Below are positions 29,746-38,899 of a stretch of 64,000 nucleotides of DNA, one piece after another. The notes beneath the pieces are model-generated. The model was not told the DNA's origin, ran no database searches, and worked only from the letters and a program-made list of their open reading frames with translations. The stretch is from Henriciella sp. (GTDB lineage: Bacteria > Pseudomonadota > Alphaproteobacteria > Caulobacterales > Hyphomonadaceae). Positions within the stretch are counted from its first letter, which is position 1. Each line of letters begins with the position of its first letter. The stretch spans positions 1 through 64,000 of the forward strand of contig JABSQB010000010.1 in the NCBI GenBank assembly GCA_013214545.1, read 5' to 3'. The translations under genes and the position numbers were made by a program.

Positions 29746-29830
29746 GTCAGGTTCCTGAATCTCAAGCCGCGGGCCTTACGCTTTTATCGGGCTTTCGCCA
29801 ACCCCCGAGGGTCAGTGAAGCTCAATCCGA

Positions 29831-30577
29831 TCAGGCAACCGCTGCTGCGTAAATGGCCATAAAGTCGTCAGCCTTCAAGCTCGCACCACCAATCAAGCCG
29901 CCATTGACGTTTTCAATGGCCAGAATTTCGGCCGCATTGCCTGGTTTCATCGACCCGCCATAGAGAATGCGAATATCGTTCCCGCGGTCCTGATACAGCT
30001 CTACCAGCAGACTTCGAATGACGCCGTGCACTTCCGCAATCTCGTCGCTGCTCGGCACCAGGCCGGTTCCAATCGCCCACAGCGGCTCATAGGCGACAAC
30101 CAGAGTTTCATTCTCCGTCAGAGTCGGGAGAGATTTGCGCAGGATGCGCATCACCGTATCCTTGGTTTCACCGCGTTCGCGTTGCGCATAACTCTCGCCA
30201 ACACAAATGATCGGCGCGATGCCCGCGCGCAGGCAGGCATGGGCCTGTTCCTGCACATATGCACTGCGCTCGCCATGCTCTGAACGGCGCTCGGAGTGAC
30301 CAACAATCACGTAAGAAGCGCCCGCATCAGCGAGAATTTCCGCCGATAGGTCGCCCGTAAAGGCTCCGGCGGCCTCCGGGTGACAGCTCTGCCCGCCAAC
30401 CATGAGCCGGTCGCCCGCAGCTTCTTTCATCGGCACAATCAATGTCGATGGCGGACAGATCAGGCAGTCTGCCTCATCTGGGAAATCCTTGAGCATTTCA
30501 GTTGTTTTTTGCGCCTCTTGGAGGCTCGATTTCAGGCCATTCATTTTCCAGTTGCCTGCGATCAGTGAACGCACCAT
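29831..30577 (-). CDS. tpiA: Triose-phosphate isomerase
   Basis: The 248-residue TIM barrel has GNWKMNG near the N-terminus, the catalytic His in VGHSERR, the catalytic Glu in VAYEPLWAIGTG and ILYGGSMKPGNA at the phosphate site. It interconverts glyceraldehyde-3-phosphate and dihydroxyacetone phosphate. The ATG at 30577 gives the normal MVRSLIAGNWKMNG start; ATG at 30589 is an alternative, and the ORF-track start is too long. It is divergent from ppiD. Confidence 0.96.
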   Translation of the reverse strand: MVRSLIAGNWKMNGLKSSLQEAQKTTEMLKDFPDEADCLICPPSTLIVPMKEAAGDRLMVGGQSCHPEAAGAFTGDLSAEILADAGASYVIVGHSERRSEHGERSAYVQEQAHACLRAGIAPIICVGESYAQRERGETKDTVMRILRKSLPTLTENETLVVAYEPLWAIGTGLVPSSDEIAEVHGVIRSLLVELYQDRGNDIRILYGGSMKPGNAAEILAIENVNGGLIGGASLKADDFMAIYAAAVA

Positions 30578-30666
30578 ACCAGTCACCATCTTGAACAAGT
30601 TTCTGCGCTCGCCTAGCAAGCTGGGCTGAAACTCTCAAGCGATGTAGAAGTAAAAGGTCTGATCAA

Positions 30667-32565
30667 ATGCTCACTCCGTTGCGAAACATGCTCCGTTCGC
30701 CCTGGGCTGGCGGAATATTCCTTATCGTGATCATCTCGATGGCGGCATGGGGTGTGACTGATATTTTCACCGGTGGTTCTGGCCGTAGTCTGGTCAGTGC
30801 GGGCGATCGCGCTGTCTCGGATCGGGTGTTTGATTCGACCCTGGAGCGGGTCTTACGCACCCAGACCGATGAACGCGGTCGCTCCATGACGAAGGAAGAG
30901 GCCATGGGTCGCGGTATTGTCGACCGCCTCTATCAGGATTTGTCGCGCGAGACTCTTCTGACGTCCTACGCCGACAAGCAAGGCATATCAGCGACAACCG
31001 GGGCGATTGCAGATCGAATCCGCACCGATCCGCTGTTTCAAGATACGACCGGCGTATTCGACCCTTTGAGATATTCGCAATTGCTGGACGCAAACGGCTA
31101 TCGGGAAGCTGACTATGAAGCTGACCTCGAAGCTGAGATGACACTCAGCCGCTTGCAACGGGTTCCGATCGAAGGACTGAAAGTCCCGACGGCACTGGCG
31201 CGCCTTCAAGCCGCCTATTCTGGCGAGCTTCGCGGCGCGTCGTGGTTCATTCTTGAGGAGTCGCAGCTGCCGGAAGTTACCGAACCGAGCGAGGAGGAGC
31301 TGCTCGCCCTCTATGAATCCCGCAAAGACTTCCTGCGCGAACCAGAGCGACGCGGCATCAGTCTCATTCACTTGACCGCTGACGACTTCATTTCTGCGAG
31401 CGAAGTCACCGAAGATGACGTGCTAGCGTTCTACGAAGCTTATAAATCCGAGCGCTATACCGGTCCGGACACGCGCACCTTCACTGAGTTCGTGTTTCCA
31501 AGCGAAAGTATAGCCCGCGGCGCCCTTGGTCGCATTGCTGGCGGCGCCGCAGCCGACGCCATTGAAACGGCACTTTCCACGCAAGAGCGTACGGGCCGTC
31601 GTGAGCTGATCGCGAATGATCGCCTCGCTGACCAGGTCTTTTCGCCGGGCGCTCAGGAAGGATCCATTCACGGGCCGCAGCCTGTGGGTGATCAATATGT
31701 CGTGATCCGCCTGGAATCGATTACCCCGGGCGACGCGACTCCGCTGGAAGATGTGCGAGAGCAAATCGAAACCGAACTCGCCCGCGATCTTGCCATTGGC
31801 TATTTCTACGACGCCCTGCCCCAGTTTGATGATTTGCTCGGAACTGGTGCAGATCTGGAAGGCATCGCGGAAGGGATCGGCACGCCGGTCCTGTCATTCG
31901 CACCCGTCGACGCCAATGGCGTGACCAAAGATGGTCGCCGGTTTCTGCCACTCGTCACAGCGCCGGGTCTGCTCCAGATGATCTATGCGCAAGCTGAAGG
32001 TCAGAACACCGAGCGTTTCGGTGAGGATGAAAGCACTTGGTTGGCGCGCGTCGACAGCATCGTGCCTGAACGCCTGCCGGCCTTCGAAGAAGTGCGCGAC
32101 ACTCTGATCGAAACTTGGAAACAGGATCAGAAGGCCAATCAACTGCAAGCTGCAGCGGCCGAGATCGAGGCTTTGATAGCTAGCGGAGACAGCACGCTCG
32201 ACCAGGAAGCCGCAAAGTATGCGACGAGTGTCGAAAGCTTGCCACGACCGATCACGCGCACCAATACCGACCTGCAAATGCCGCGTCCCCTGATCCTGGG
32301 CATGTTCGCTGCCAATGAAGAAGGCGAAACGTTCGCGACTGCAGGCATGCAGAACCAGATGATCATCATGCAGGTAACCAGCATCGATCGACCGGCAGAT
32401 GAAACTCTGGACATTCTGGCACAATCCAGCGCGCTGGAAATTCAGAACGGTGTCGCAGAAGATCTGTTCGCAGCCTATGTCCTCGGCATCTCGACGGATA
32501 TTGAGCTGAACACGAATGGCGCCGCGTTTGAGGCCTACAAAAGAAGCCTCGTGACAGAACAATGA
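30667..32565 (+). CDS. ppiD: PpiD-type peptidyl-prolyl isomerase/periplasmic chaperone
   Basis: The 632-residue protein has an N-terminal membrane anchor (GGIFLIVIISMAAWGVTDIF), a SurA-N-like chaperone domain (about 40-190), a parvulin-like central region (about 230-370) and a second C-terminal helical part. PpiD-type proteins stand near the Sec translocon and assist exported proteins. Parvulin active-site residues are not obvious, so isomerase activity is uncertain. It overlaps trpE by 4 bases (ATGA); this tpiA/ppiD/trpE arrangement is seen elsewhere in alphaproteobacteria. Confidence 0.88.
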   Translation: MLTPLRNMLRSPWAGGIFLIVIISMAAWGVTDIFTGGSGRSLVSAGDRAVSDRVFDSTLERVLRTQTDERGRSMTKEEAMGRGIVDRLYQDLSRETLLTSYADKQGISATTGAIADRIRTDPLFQDTTGVFDPLRYSQLLDANGYREADYEADLEAEMTLSRLQRVPIEGLKVPTALARLQAAYSGELRGASWFILEESQLPEVTEPSEEELLALYESRKDFLREPERRGISLIHLTADDFISASEVTEDDVLAFYEAYKSERYTGPDTRTFTEFVFPSESIARGALGRIAGGAAADAIETALSTQERTGRRELIANDRLADQVFSPGAQEGSIHGPQPVGDQYVVIRLESITPGDATPLEDVREQIETELARDLAIGYFYDALPQFDDLLGTGADLEGIAEGIGTPVLSFAPVDANGVTKDGRRFLPLVTAPGLLQMIYAQAEGQNTERFGEDESTWLARVDSIVPERLPAFEEVRDTLIETWKQDQKANQLQAAAAEIEALIASGDSTLDQEAAKYATSVESLPRPITRTNTDLQMPRPLILGMFAANEEGETFATAGMQNQMIIMQVTSIDRPADETLDILAQSSALEIQNGVAEDLFAAYVLGISTDIELNTNGAAFEAYKRSLVTEQ

Positions 32566-33995
32566 CCCGCGATCAGTTATTGGTCCGGCGCCGGCCGGGC
32601 GATCTGGAAACGCCGGTCTCGGCAATGTTGAAGCTGGGCGCTGACGAGCCCGGCAGCTTTCTGTTTGAGTCCATCCATGGCGGCGAGCGTCTTGGCCGGT
32701 ATTCCTTTATCGGGATGCACCCGCAGCGTTGGCTACGGATCTTGGACGGCGTCGGTGAGGAAAGCGTAGAGCGAGATTTCTCTGACGCCCAAAAACTCGA
32801 CCTGCCTGCGTTGGACGCGCTCCGGTCGTTTGCCGATCAAGGCCGCGCGGATGCTGATTCGCAAGAAGAGCTACCGCCGATGGCGAGCGGTGCGTTTGGC
32901 TATATCGGTTATGACTTCATCCAGCATGTCGAACCGGTTGCGATCACAAATCCGGATACGCTGAATGTGCCAGAGGCTTTATTGGTCATTCCCGGCGTGG
33001 TTCTGATCTTTGACCATCTCTACCAGGAACTGATCCTAGTCGGACGTCACGCGCCCGGTGACGAAGCGCGCGCGAATATCCTCCTAGACAAGGTCGAGAA
33101 CGCTCTGGAAAGTCCGCCGCCAATATCGCCGCGCGAAGGATCGAGCGAGGATCTGGAGTTTTCCTCCAACACCACGCAGGACCAGTATTTCGATATGGTC
33201 GATGCGGCTCGCGATTACATCAAAGCCGGTGATATCTTTCAGGTCGTTCCAAGCCAGCGATTCAGCGCGCCATACAAACGCAAGTCGATCAGCTTCTATC
33301 GCGCCCTTCGACGGCTCAATCCCTCCGCTTTCATGTTTCATATGAATCTGGGGGATGTCCGTTTGGTTGGGTCGAGCCCGGAAATCCTCGTCCGTGTCCG
33401 CGATGGCCGAGTTGCAATCCGTCCGATTGCAGGCACACGCCCCCGGTCCGGCGACCCGGTTGTTGATGCGGAACGCAAGGCTGACTTGCTCGCGGATCAA
33501 AAGGAGATTGCGGAGCATTTGATGCTGCTGGATCTTGGACGTAATGATGTCGGCCGCGTCGCAGCCTATGGCAGCGTCGAAGTGACGGAGCGTTTCATAG
33601 TCGAGCGCTATAGCCACGTCATGCACATCGTCTCACATGTCGAAGGCGATTTGCGTGAAGGGTTTTCTGCTGTCGATGCGCTGATTGCGGGCCTTCCGGC
33701 CGGAACCGTTTCTGGCGCTCCCAAGATCCGGGCCATGCAAATCATCGATGAGCTCGAACAGAACGCGCGCGGAATTTATGGTGGCGCGATTGGTTATTTT
33801 GGCTGGAACGGTGATCTCGATACATGCATTGCGCTGCGGACCGCCGTGCTAAAGGATGGACAGCTCCATATCCAGGCGGGTGGCGGCGTCGTCCTCGATT
33901 CCAATCCGCAATATGAGTTCGATGAAACCGTCCACAAAGCCAATGCTTTGAAGAAAGCCGCGGCGCTGGCAGCAAGTTATGAGTTTGATCAATGA
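32562..33995 (+). CDS. trpE: Anthranilate synthase component I
   Basis: The 477-residue protein has the chorismate-binding fold with the feedback-inhibition element SFLFESIHGGERLGRYSF near the N-terminus. The catalytic C-terminal half contains FQVVPSQRFS, RPIAGTRPRSGD, HLMLLDLGRNDVGRVA and AGGGVVLDSNPQYEFDE. It makes anthranilate from chorismate with ammonia from TrpG. It is coupled to ppiD upstream and trpG downstream by 4-base overlaps. Confidence 0.97.
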   Translation: MTRDQLLVRRRPGDLETPVSAMLKLGADEPGSFLFESIHGGERLGRYSFIGMHPQRWLRILDGVGEESVERDFSDAQKLDLPALDALRSFADQGRADADSQEELPPMASGAFGYIGYDFIQHVEPVAITNPDTLNVPEALLVIPGVVLIFDHLYQELILVGRHAPGDEARANILLDKVENALESPPPISPREGSSEDLEFSSNTTQDQYFDMVDAARDYIKAGDIFQVVPSQRFSAPYKRKSISFYRALRRLNPSAFMFHMNLGDVRLVGSSPEILVRVRDGRVAIRPIAGTRPRSGDPVVDAERKADLLADQKEIAEHLMLLDLGRNDVGRVAAYGSVEVTERFIVERYSHVMHIVSHVEGDLREGFSAVDALIAGLPAGTVSGAPKIRAMQIIDELEQNARGIYGGAIGYFGWNGDLDTCIALRTAVLKDGQLHIQAGGGVVLDSNPQYEFDETVHKANALKKAAALAASYEFDQ

Positions 33996-34570
33996 GCGGC
34001 GCCAAACAGATCCTTGTCATCGATAATTATGACAGCTTCACCTGGAATCTCGTCCACTATCTGGAAGAGATCGGCGCACGCACACAGGTCATCCGCAACG
34101 ACGAGGTTTCCGCCGCTGCAGCCCTCGACATGAAGCCGGACGGAATTGTTCTTTCGCCAGGTCCATGCACCCCAAAAGAGGCGGGCATCTGCGTCGATGT
34201 GGTGCAGAAGGCTGCCAGTGATTTGCCGATCCTGGGCGTCTGCCTCGGCCATCAGAGCATTGGCGCGGCCGAAGGCGGCGATATCATCACCGCGCAAGAG
34301 ATCCGGCACGGAAAGATCAGCCAGATTCGACACGATAACGGCCCGCTGTTCCAGGGTCTGCCGGAAACCTATGACGTCGTGCGCTACCACTCGCTCTCAA
34401 TCAAACCGGAAAACTTGCCGGATACCCTGATAGCCGACGCGTTCACCGCGGACGGAGAGATCATGGCGGTGCGCCACACATCCCGTCCGGTTTTTGGCGT
34501 ACAGTTTCATCCGGAGAGCATACTCACCGAACACGGCCACGCTCTGCTCAAAAACTGGCTAAATATCTAG
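33992..34570 (+). CDS. trpG: Anthranilate synthase component II (glutamine amidotransferase)
   Basis: The 192-residue class I amidotransferase has LVIDNYDSFTWNL at its N-terminus, the nucleophile Cys in GVCLGHQSIG and the His-x-Glu pair in FHPESI. It supplies ammonia to TrpE and may also serve PabB. It overlaps trpE by 4 bases; its last 12 bases overlap the convergent membrane-protein gene. trpD, which often follows directly, is instead 1.2 kb away. Confidence 0.96.
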   Translation: MSGAKQILVIDNYDSFTWNLVHYLEEIGARTQVIRNDEVSAAAALDMKPDGIVLSPGPCTPKEAGICVDVVQKAASDLPILGVCLGHQSIGAAEGGDIITAQEIRHGKISQIRHDNGPLFQGLPETYDVVRYHSLSIKPENLPDTLIADAFTADGEIMAVRHTSRPVFGVQFHPESILTEHGHALLKNWLNI

Positions 34571-35005
34571 ATCCAGATCAGCCTCTAGCTCCTCCATTCC
34601 AGACTCGCCCACCGCTTGAGCGATGGACGCTGCCTCGCCTTTGCGCAGCGGGAATTTCAGGAAGTGCTTGAACACGATGTAGGCCATACCCAGCATCACC
34701 GCCGCGGCAGCACCGGCCTCAACCTGAGGCAGCATCTCGACCTCTGCACCGTTGAGGAACGGGTTCACAGCAACCCACCCTAAGAGACCTGCCATCGCGA
34801 CCTGCATCAGCGTATAGAAAGAGCGATACAGAAACTCGAAGATCGGCTGGAAGAAACGCTGAATCGCGATCGCGATGCGCTTGAGGAATCCACCGATGAT
34901 CCTTAGCAGTTTCAGAAGCGGACGCCCCAAAAACCAAAGCAGGATCCAAAATCCTGCAATTATGCTCGCATTTCCAAGCGGCCACACAACAGCGTCTGCT
35001 GGCAT
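34559..35005 (-). CDS. Membrane protein of unknown function
   Basis: The 148-residue protein has an N-terminal hydrophobic helix (ASIIAGFWILLWFLG), an amphipathic basic region (LLKLLRIIGGFLKRIAIAIQRFF), two further hydrophobic segments (about 68-90 and 101-120) and an acidic C-terminus ending DLDLDI. I do not recognise a family. The ATG at 35005 has GGGGAGAGAG upstream, whereas the ORF-track start is a TTG. The gene lies opposite to trpG and overlaps its end. Confidence 0.7.
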   Translation of the reverse strand: MPADAVVWPLGNASIIAGFWILLWFLGRPLLKLLRIIGGFLKRIAIAIQRFFQPIFEFLYRSFYTLMQVAMAGLLGWVAVNPFLNGAEVEMLPQVEAGAAAAVMLGMAYIVFKHFLKFPLRKGEAASIAQAVGESGMEELEADLDLDI

Positions 35006-35107
35006 GATCTCTCTCCCCAATCATTCATTAACTGCGCGTAATGTTACCGCACTATCGGCACAAAACTGGAGAGGAGGCAAATTTACGGCTGTATACCGGG
35101 CACGCTG

Positions 35108-35707
35108 TTAGACATCGAGGCTGAAATTATCGCCGGGTTCGACCAAGGGCCAACGCCGCCAGGTGCTGATTGAAATCGGTGCTTTCAGATCTATCAGGCG
35201 ACGCTCAGACAGGTCCCAGCCACCCGTGCGCAGCACATCATCAACCGTGGTCTTTCGATCGCAGGCTGCGAGCAATTTCAGCCCGTCTTGTATGGCGATG
35301 CTTTCGGCGCGGCACACATGAAGCACGTTGAGCCCGTTCTCCATGAAGTGCTCCAGCGTGGTTTGCCCACCATTAACGGCGACCTTTCCGCCGGCCGACG
35401 CCACCATTCTGAGTATATTCTCGAGAGACATTGTTGCCGGGTTCCACCACCAGCCGCCTTCCTTGTGCTCAAGCGCGGTCACGCTGCGGGTAAGGATGGT
35501 CCGGACGCGGCCCTTCGCGTTGGGAATGCTATCATGCGCGCGGTGCCCCATGATCACCGCCGCGCAGGCATCCAGCTCGGCTTGAAACTTTTTGCTGTCG
35601 ATCGCATATTGAAGCGCATCCGGTATCTCGCCCAGACTGGTGGCAATACAATCATTGCGACACGTCATGGCAAAGCCGTGCAACTCCCACGTCTCCGTCT
35701 CGCTCAT
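35108..35707 (-). CDS. Dihydrofolate reductase-fold protein (RibD C-terminal-like)
   Basis: The 199-residue protein has fold landmarks of the DHFR/RibD-C superfamily: the strand and loop AAVIMGHRAHDSIPN near residue 50, GRVRTILTRSVTALE, and GGKVAVNGGQTTLEHFMENGL for the second nucleotide-binding part. The acidic residue normally at the DHFR folate site is not apparent, so it may reduce another substrate or be inactive. It stands alone, opposite to the trp genes, between trpG and trpD. AGG precedes the ATG. Confidence 0.65.
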   Translation of the reverse strand: MSETETWELHGFAMTCRNDCIATSLGEIPDALQYAIDSKKFQAELDACAAVIMGHRAHDSIPNAKGRVRTILTRSVTALEHKEGGWWWNPATMSLENILRMVASAGGKVAVNGGQTTLEHFMENGLNVLHVCRAESIAIQDGLKLLAACDRKTTVDDVLRTGGWDLSERRLIDLKAPISISTWRRWPLVEPGDNFSLDV

Positions 35708-35794
35708 CCTATTGTTCCCCTCACTTCAGCCGTGCTCGGAATAACGCTCAAAACCCCCTAGGCACAAAAAGACACTGCTTTATACCGGCCAATC

Positions 35795-36832
35795 ATGACC
35801 ACACACTCAATATCTGCAAGCTTGAAATTGCTTGCCGCCGGACAATCGCTTTCTGCGGCAGACCTGGAAGAGACATTTGGCGCGATCCTGTCGGGCGATG
35901 TCCCACCAGAACAGATCGGAGCCTTTCTGATGGGGCTCGCCGTCCGCGGAGAAACCGGATCTGAGCTGCTCGCTGGAGCCAAAACACTGCGCGCCAATGC
36001 CCGCAAGATCGACTTGGCGGGCCCCACGCTCGACACGTGCGGCACGGGCGGCCTTGGCTGGACCAGCCTCAACACATCGACCGCGAGCGCAATTGTCATC
36101 GCAGCGGCAGGCGGCCGCGTCGCGAAGCACGGCAATCGCTCGATCCCACCTAAGACGGGCAGCGCTGACGTGCTCGAAGCGCTTGGTGTGGAGCTCGACC
36201 TTACCGAGTCCAGGTTTCGCGAATGTGTAGATCAAGCAGGTGTCGGATTCTTGTTCGCGCGGTCGCATCACAGCGCCATGCGCCACGTCGCGCCGGTAAG
36301 AGCCAGCCTCGGCATTCGAACGATTTTCAACCTTCTAGGTCCCCTTTCCAACCCGGCGTCAGCGACCCATCAGGTGCTGGGCGTCAACGAAGCGCGCTGG
36401 TTGTCACCAATGGCAGAGGCTTTGCGCGATCTCGGTATTACGCGGGCATGGGTGGTACACGGCAGTGATTCGGATGGTACCGTCATTGATGAGCTATCAA
36501 TCGCAGGCGAAACCCAAATCATCGAGGTGAAAGGCGGCCAACTGACTGAACTCACCATCGTGCCCGAAGATGCGGGATTGTCGCGCAATCGATTAAGCTC
36601 GCTGGCAGGCGGGCCACCAGAAGAGAACGCGATCGCTATTCGAGAATTGCTTGACGGTCGCCCTGGCCCCTTCCGCGACGCCGTGACGCTGAACGCCGCA
36701 GCTGGATTGCACGTCCTGGGTCTTGCGAGTGACTTGAAAAGCGGCGCCGCCAAAGCCGAACAGGTGATCGAATCTGGCGTAGCAGCGGAAACGCTAAAAT
36801 CGCTCGCTGCAGCGTCCAGAGGCCAAGCCTGA
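35795..36832 (+). CDS. trpD: Anthranilate phosphoribosyltransferase
   Basis: The 345-residue protein has TCGTGGLGWTSLNTSTASAIV, the glycine-rich phosphoribosyl pyrophosphate site, KHGNRSIPPKTGSADVLEALG and FLFARSHHSAMRHVAPVR. It adds phosphoribose to anthranilate in tryptophan synthesis. Its stop shares bases with the trpC start (TGATG). No strong ribosome binding site precedes the ATG at 35795, which is separated from trpG by two genes on the other strand, so it needs its own promoter. Confidence 0.96.
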   Translation: MTTHSISASLKLLAAGQSLSAADLEETFGAILSGDVPPEQIGAFLMGLAVRGETGSELLAGAKTLRANARKIDLAGPTLDTCGTGGLGWTSLNTSTASAIVIAAAGGRVAKHGNRSIPPKTGSADVLEALGVELDLTESRFRECVDQAGVGFLFARSHHSAMRHVAPVRASLGIRTIFNLLGPLSNPASATHQVLGVNEARWLSPMAEALRDLGITRAWVVHGSDSDGTVIDELSIAGETQIIEVKGGQLTELTIVPEDAGLSRNRLSSLAGGPPEENAIAIRELLDGRPGPFRDAVTLNAAAGLHVLGLASDLKSGAAKAEQVIESGVAAETLKSLAAASRGQA

Positions 36833-37626
36833 TGCCCACGGCCCTGGATCGCATCATTGCCTACAAGCATGACGAAGTTGCCGCACTCAAGCGCGAATGC
36901 AGCGAGCAGGATTTTTTGTCTCAAGCGAAGACGCAGCCTGCGCCGCGCGGTTTTGCCCGCCGCTTGAGTGAGATTGCCGACAGCGGTAAGAACGCTCTGA
37001 TTTGCGAAATGAAGCGCAAGAGCCCTAGTGCAGGAGAAATCCTGCCTGGTGCCGATCCGCGCGACATCGCGGCGCAGTATGAACGCGGTGGCGCAGCTTG
37101 CTTGTCCGTCTTGACCGATGGCCCGAGTTTCGGCGGCAATCTCGAAGATTTTGCTGCCATCCGGACCGCGGTCGCCCTGCCTATGCTGCGCAAGGACTTC
37201 ATGGTCGACACGATCCAGGTCGCGGAAGCGCGCGCGCATGGCGCGGATGCGGTCTTGGTCATCATGTCATGCTCTGATGACGCTTTGGCGCTGGACCTCA
37301 CCCAAGCGGCCTTGGCCCTTGGTATGGACGCGCTGATTGAGACGCATGATGCAGATGAGATCGAACGCGCGCTCGCGCTCCCATCCCCGCTGATCGGGAT
37401 CAATAATCGCGATCTGAAAATCATGAAGACGGATCTGGCCACGAGCGAAACTTTGGCCGATTTGATTCCTGATGATCGAGATTTCGTCTCTGAAAGCGGC
37501 ATTAGCGAACCGCAAGATATTGCTCGATTGCGAAAAACCGGCGCGCGTCGTTTTCTGATCGGGGAAAGCCTGATGAAGCGTCCTGATCGCGAACAACACG
37601 TGACTGCCTTGCGCCGCGCGCAATAA
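36832..37626 (+). CDS. trpC: Indole-3-glycerol phosphate synthase
   Basis: The 264-residue TIM barrel has AYKHDEVAALK at the N-terminus, the catalytic Lys in CEMKRKSPSAG, LRKDFMVDTIQV, GINNRDLKIMKTD and SESGISEPQDI. It closes the indole ring in tryptophan synthesis. It overlaps trpD (TGATG) and the following acetyltransferase gene (TAATG), so the three are one translational unit. Confidence 0.97.
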   Translation: MPTALDRIIAYKHDEVAALKRECSEQDFLSQAKTQPAPRGFARRLSEIADSGKNALICEMKRKSPSAGEILPGADPRDIAAQYERGGAACLSVLTDGPSFGGNLEDFAAIRTAVALPMLRKDFMVDTIQVAEARAHGADAVLVIMSCSDDALALDLTQAALALGMDALIETHDADEIERALALPSPLIGINNRDLKIMKTDLATSETLADLIPDDRDFVSESGISEPQDIARLRKTGARRFLIGESLMKRPDREQHVTALRRAQ

Positions 37627-38153
37627 TGTTCAGCCTGCGCAGATTTGAGAAGAGCGATATACGCGATCTGTTCACCTGGTTCGAAACAGAGCGCGAGGCT
37701 CTGCAGTGGGCTGGTGCCGCGCTCTCTTGGCCGTTGCGACGCTCTGAACTTATCGATCTTATCAAGCAACATCGCGGGCCTGAACCGACGAGAGAGGTCT
37801 GGGCCGTGATGCGCGGGGAAGACATGATTGGGCATTTCCAGATCGGCCTCAATCGTCGCCTACGGACTGCGGGCCTAGGTCGGATCGCGCTCGCACCTCC
37901 TTTCAGAGGTCAGAGCCTCTCGGCGCCGCTGATGAATCTCATCCTTGGGCAAGCCTTTTCGCATGATTGGGTGCATCGCGCCGACCTGTTGGTTTACAGC
38001 CACAATCACGCCGCCATTCGCGCTTATGAGCACGCTGGCTTTGTCCACGAAGGCACGCGCCGGGAATCGACGCCCATCGGGGACGAAATCTGGAACAGCC
38101 ATATGATGAGTCTCCTAAGACGCGAATTTGACAAAAGAACAGAACGAGAATAA
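37626..38153 (+). CDS. GNAT family N-acetyltransferase
   Basis: The 175-residue protein has the GNAT fold: [16 protein letters not shown] at the N-terminus, an acetyl-CoA loop ([19 protein letters not shown]) and the C-terminal [20 protein letters not shown] motif. The usual Q/RxxGxG/A loop is altered to RGQSLS. It resembles the RimJ/RimL branch, so the acceptor could be a protein N-terminus, amino acid or small amine. It takes the place, between trpC and lexA, where moaC and moeA are found in Caulobacter and many rhizobia. Confidence 0.88.
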   Translation: MFSLRRFEKSDIRDLFTWFETEREALQWAGAALSWPLRRSELIDLIKQHRGPEPTREVWAVMRGEDMIGHFQIGLNRRLRTAGLGRIALAPPFRGQSLSAPLMNLILGQAFSHDWVHRADLLVYSHNHAAIRAYEHAGFVHEGTRRESTPIGDEIWNSHMMSLLRREFDKRTERE

Positions 38154-38166
38154 ACATAACAGGAAC
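38152..38166 (-). promoter_or_regulatory. Possible LexA (SOS) box upstream of lexA
   Basis: On the minus strand GTTC-CTGTTAT-GTTT differs by one base from the alphaproteobacterial LexA site GTTC-N7-GTTC. It lies 26 bases before the lexA GTG, as expected for autoregulation. Confidence 0.5.
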
Positions 38167-38191
38167 AGATTTGATTTCCTGGAGGAATTCC

Positions 38192-38869
38192 GTGCTCACA
38201 ACCAAGCAAAAAGAGCTGCTTCTCTTTATTCACGAACGGATTAAGGCCGATGGCGTTTCTCCCTCTTTCGATGAGATGAAGGAAGCCTTGAACCTGGCCT
38301 CGAAATCAGGGATTCACCGCCTGATTGTTGCGCTGGAAGAGCGCGGCTTCATCCGTCGGCTCGCCAATCGAGCGCGAGCGCTGGAAGTCCTAAAGATGCC
38401 AGATTCAGCAACGCCTGCTGCACCCCCACGCGGGCGCCAGACCTTCCGACCGAGTGTAGTCGGCTCCAAAACACCGGAAATGGGCCGCAACACCATTCCA
38501 GTACTTGGACGGATCGCTGCCGGGGTGCCGATTACTGCCATCCAGAATGAAGTCGACCGGGTCACTCCACCTGAAGAATATGCCGACAGCGACGCGCACT
38601 ACGCGCTGGAAGTCAAAGGCGATTCAATGATCGAAGCTGGCATTCTCGATGGCGATATCGTCATTCTTCGGCGCACCGACAGCGCCAATTCAGGTGACAT
38701 TGTTGTCGCCCTGATCGATGACGAGGAAGCGACACTGAAGCGCCTGCGCAAGAAAGGCGAATCGGTCGCGCTGGAAGCGGCCAACCCGGCTTACGAAACG
38801 CGGATTTTCGGCCCCGACCGGGTTCGGGTACAGGGCCAACTGGTGGCACTGATCCGGAAGTACGAATAG
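38192..38869 (+). CDS. lexA: LexA repressor
   Basis: The 225-residue protein has the winged helix-turn-helix ([23 protein letters not shown]), a linker of about 40 residues, the Ala110-Gly111 self-cleavage site in GRIAAGVP, the catalytic Ser145 in GDSMIEAG and Lys183 in ATLKRL. It represses SOS genes until RecA-ssDNA stimulates cleavage. The start is GTG at 38192, preceded by GGAGGAATTCC; the ORF-track TTG is too early. A near-consensus LexA box lies just upstream. Confidence 0.96.
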   Translation: MLTTKQKELLLFIHERIKADGVSPSFDEMKEALNLASKSGIHRLIVALEERGFIRRLANRARALEVLKMPDSATPAAPPRGRQTFRPSVVGSKTPEMGRNTIPVLGRIAAGVPITAIQNEVDRVTPPEEYADSDAHYALEVKGDSMIEAGILDGDIVILRRTDSANSGDIVVALIDDEEATLKRLRKKGESVALEAANPAYETRIFGPDRVRVQGQLVALIRKYE

Positions 38870-38899
38870 GTTAGCGCTGCGCCGCACATGGCGCGTGTA

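Noticed and set aside
35027-35041. TTAACTGCGCGTAAT as a CtrA site
   Set aside because: The spacing is 7, but the second half is TAAT not TTAA, and the neighbouring gene is of unknown function; too weak.
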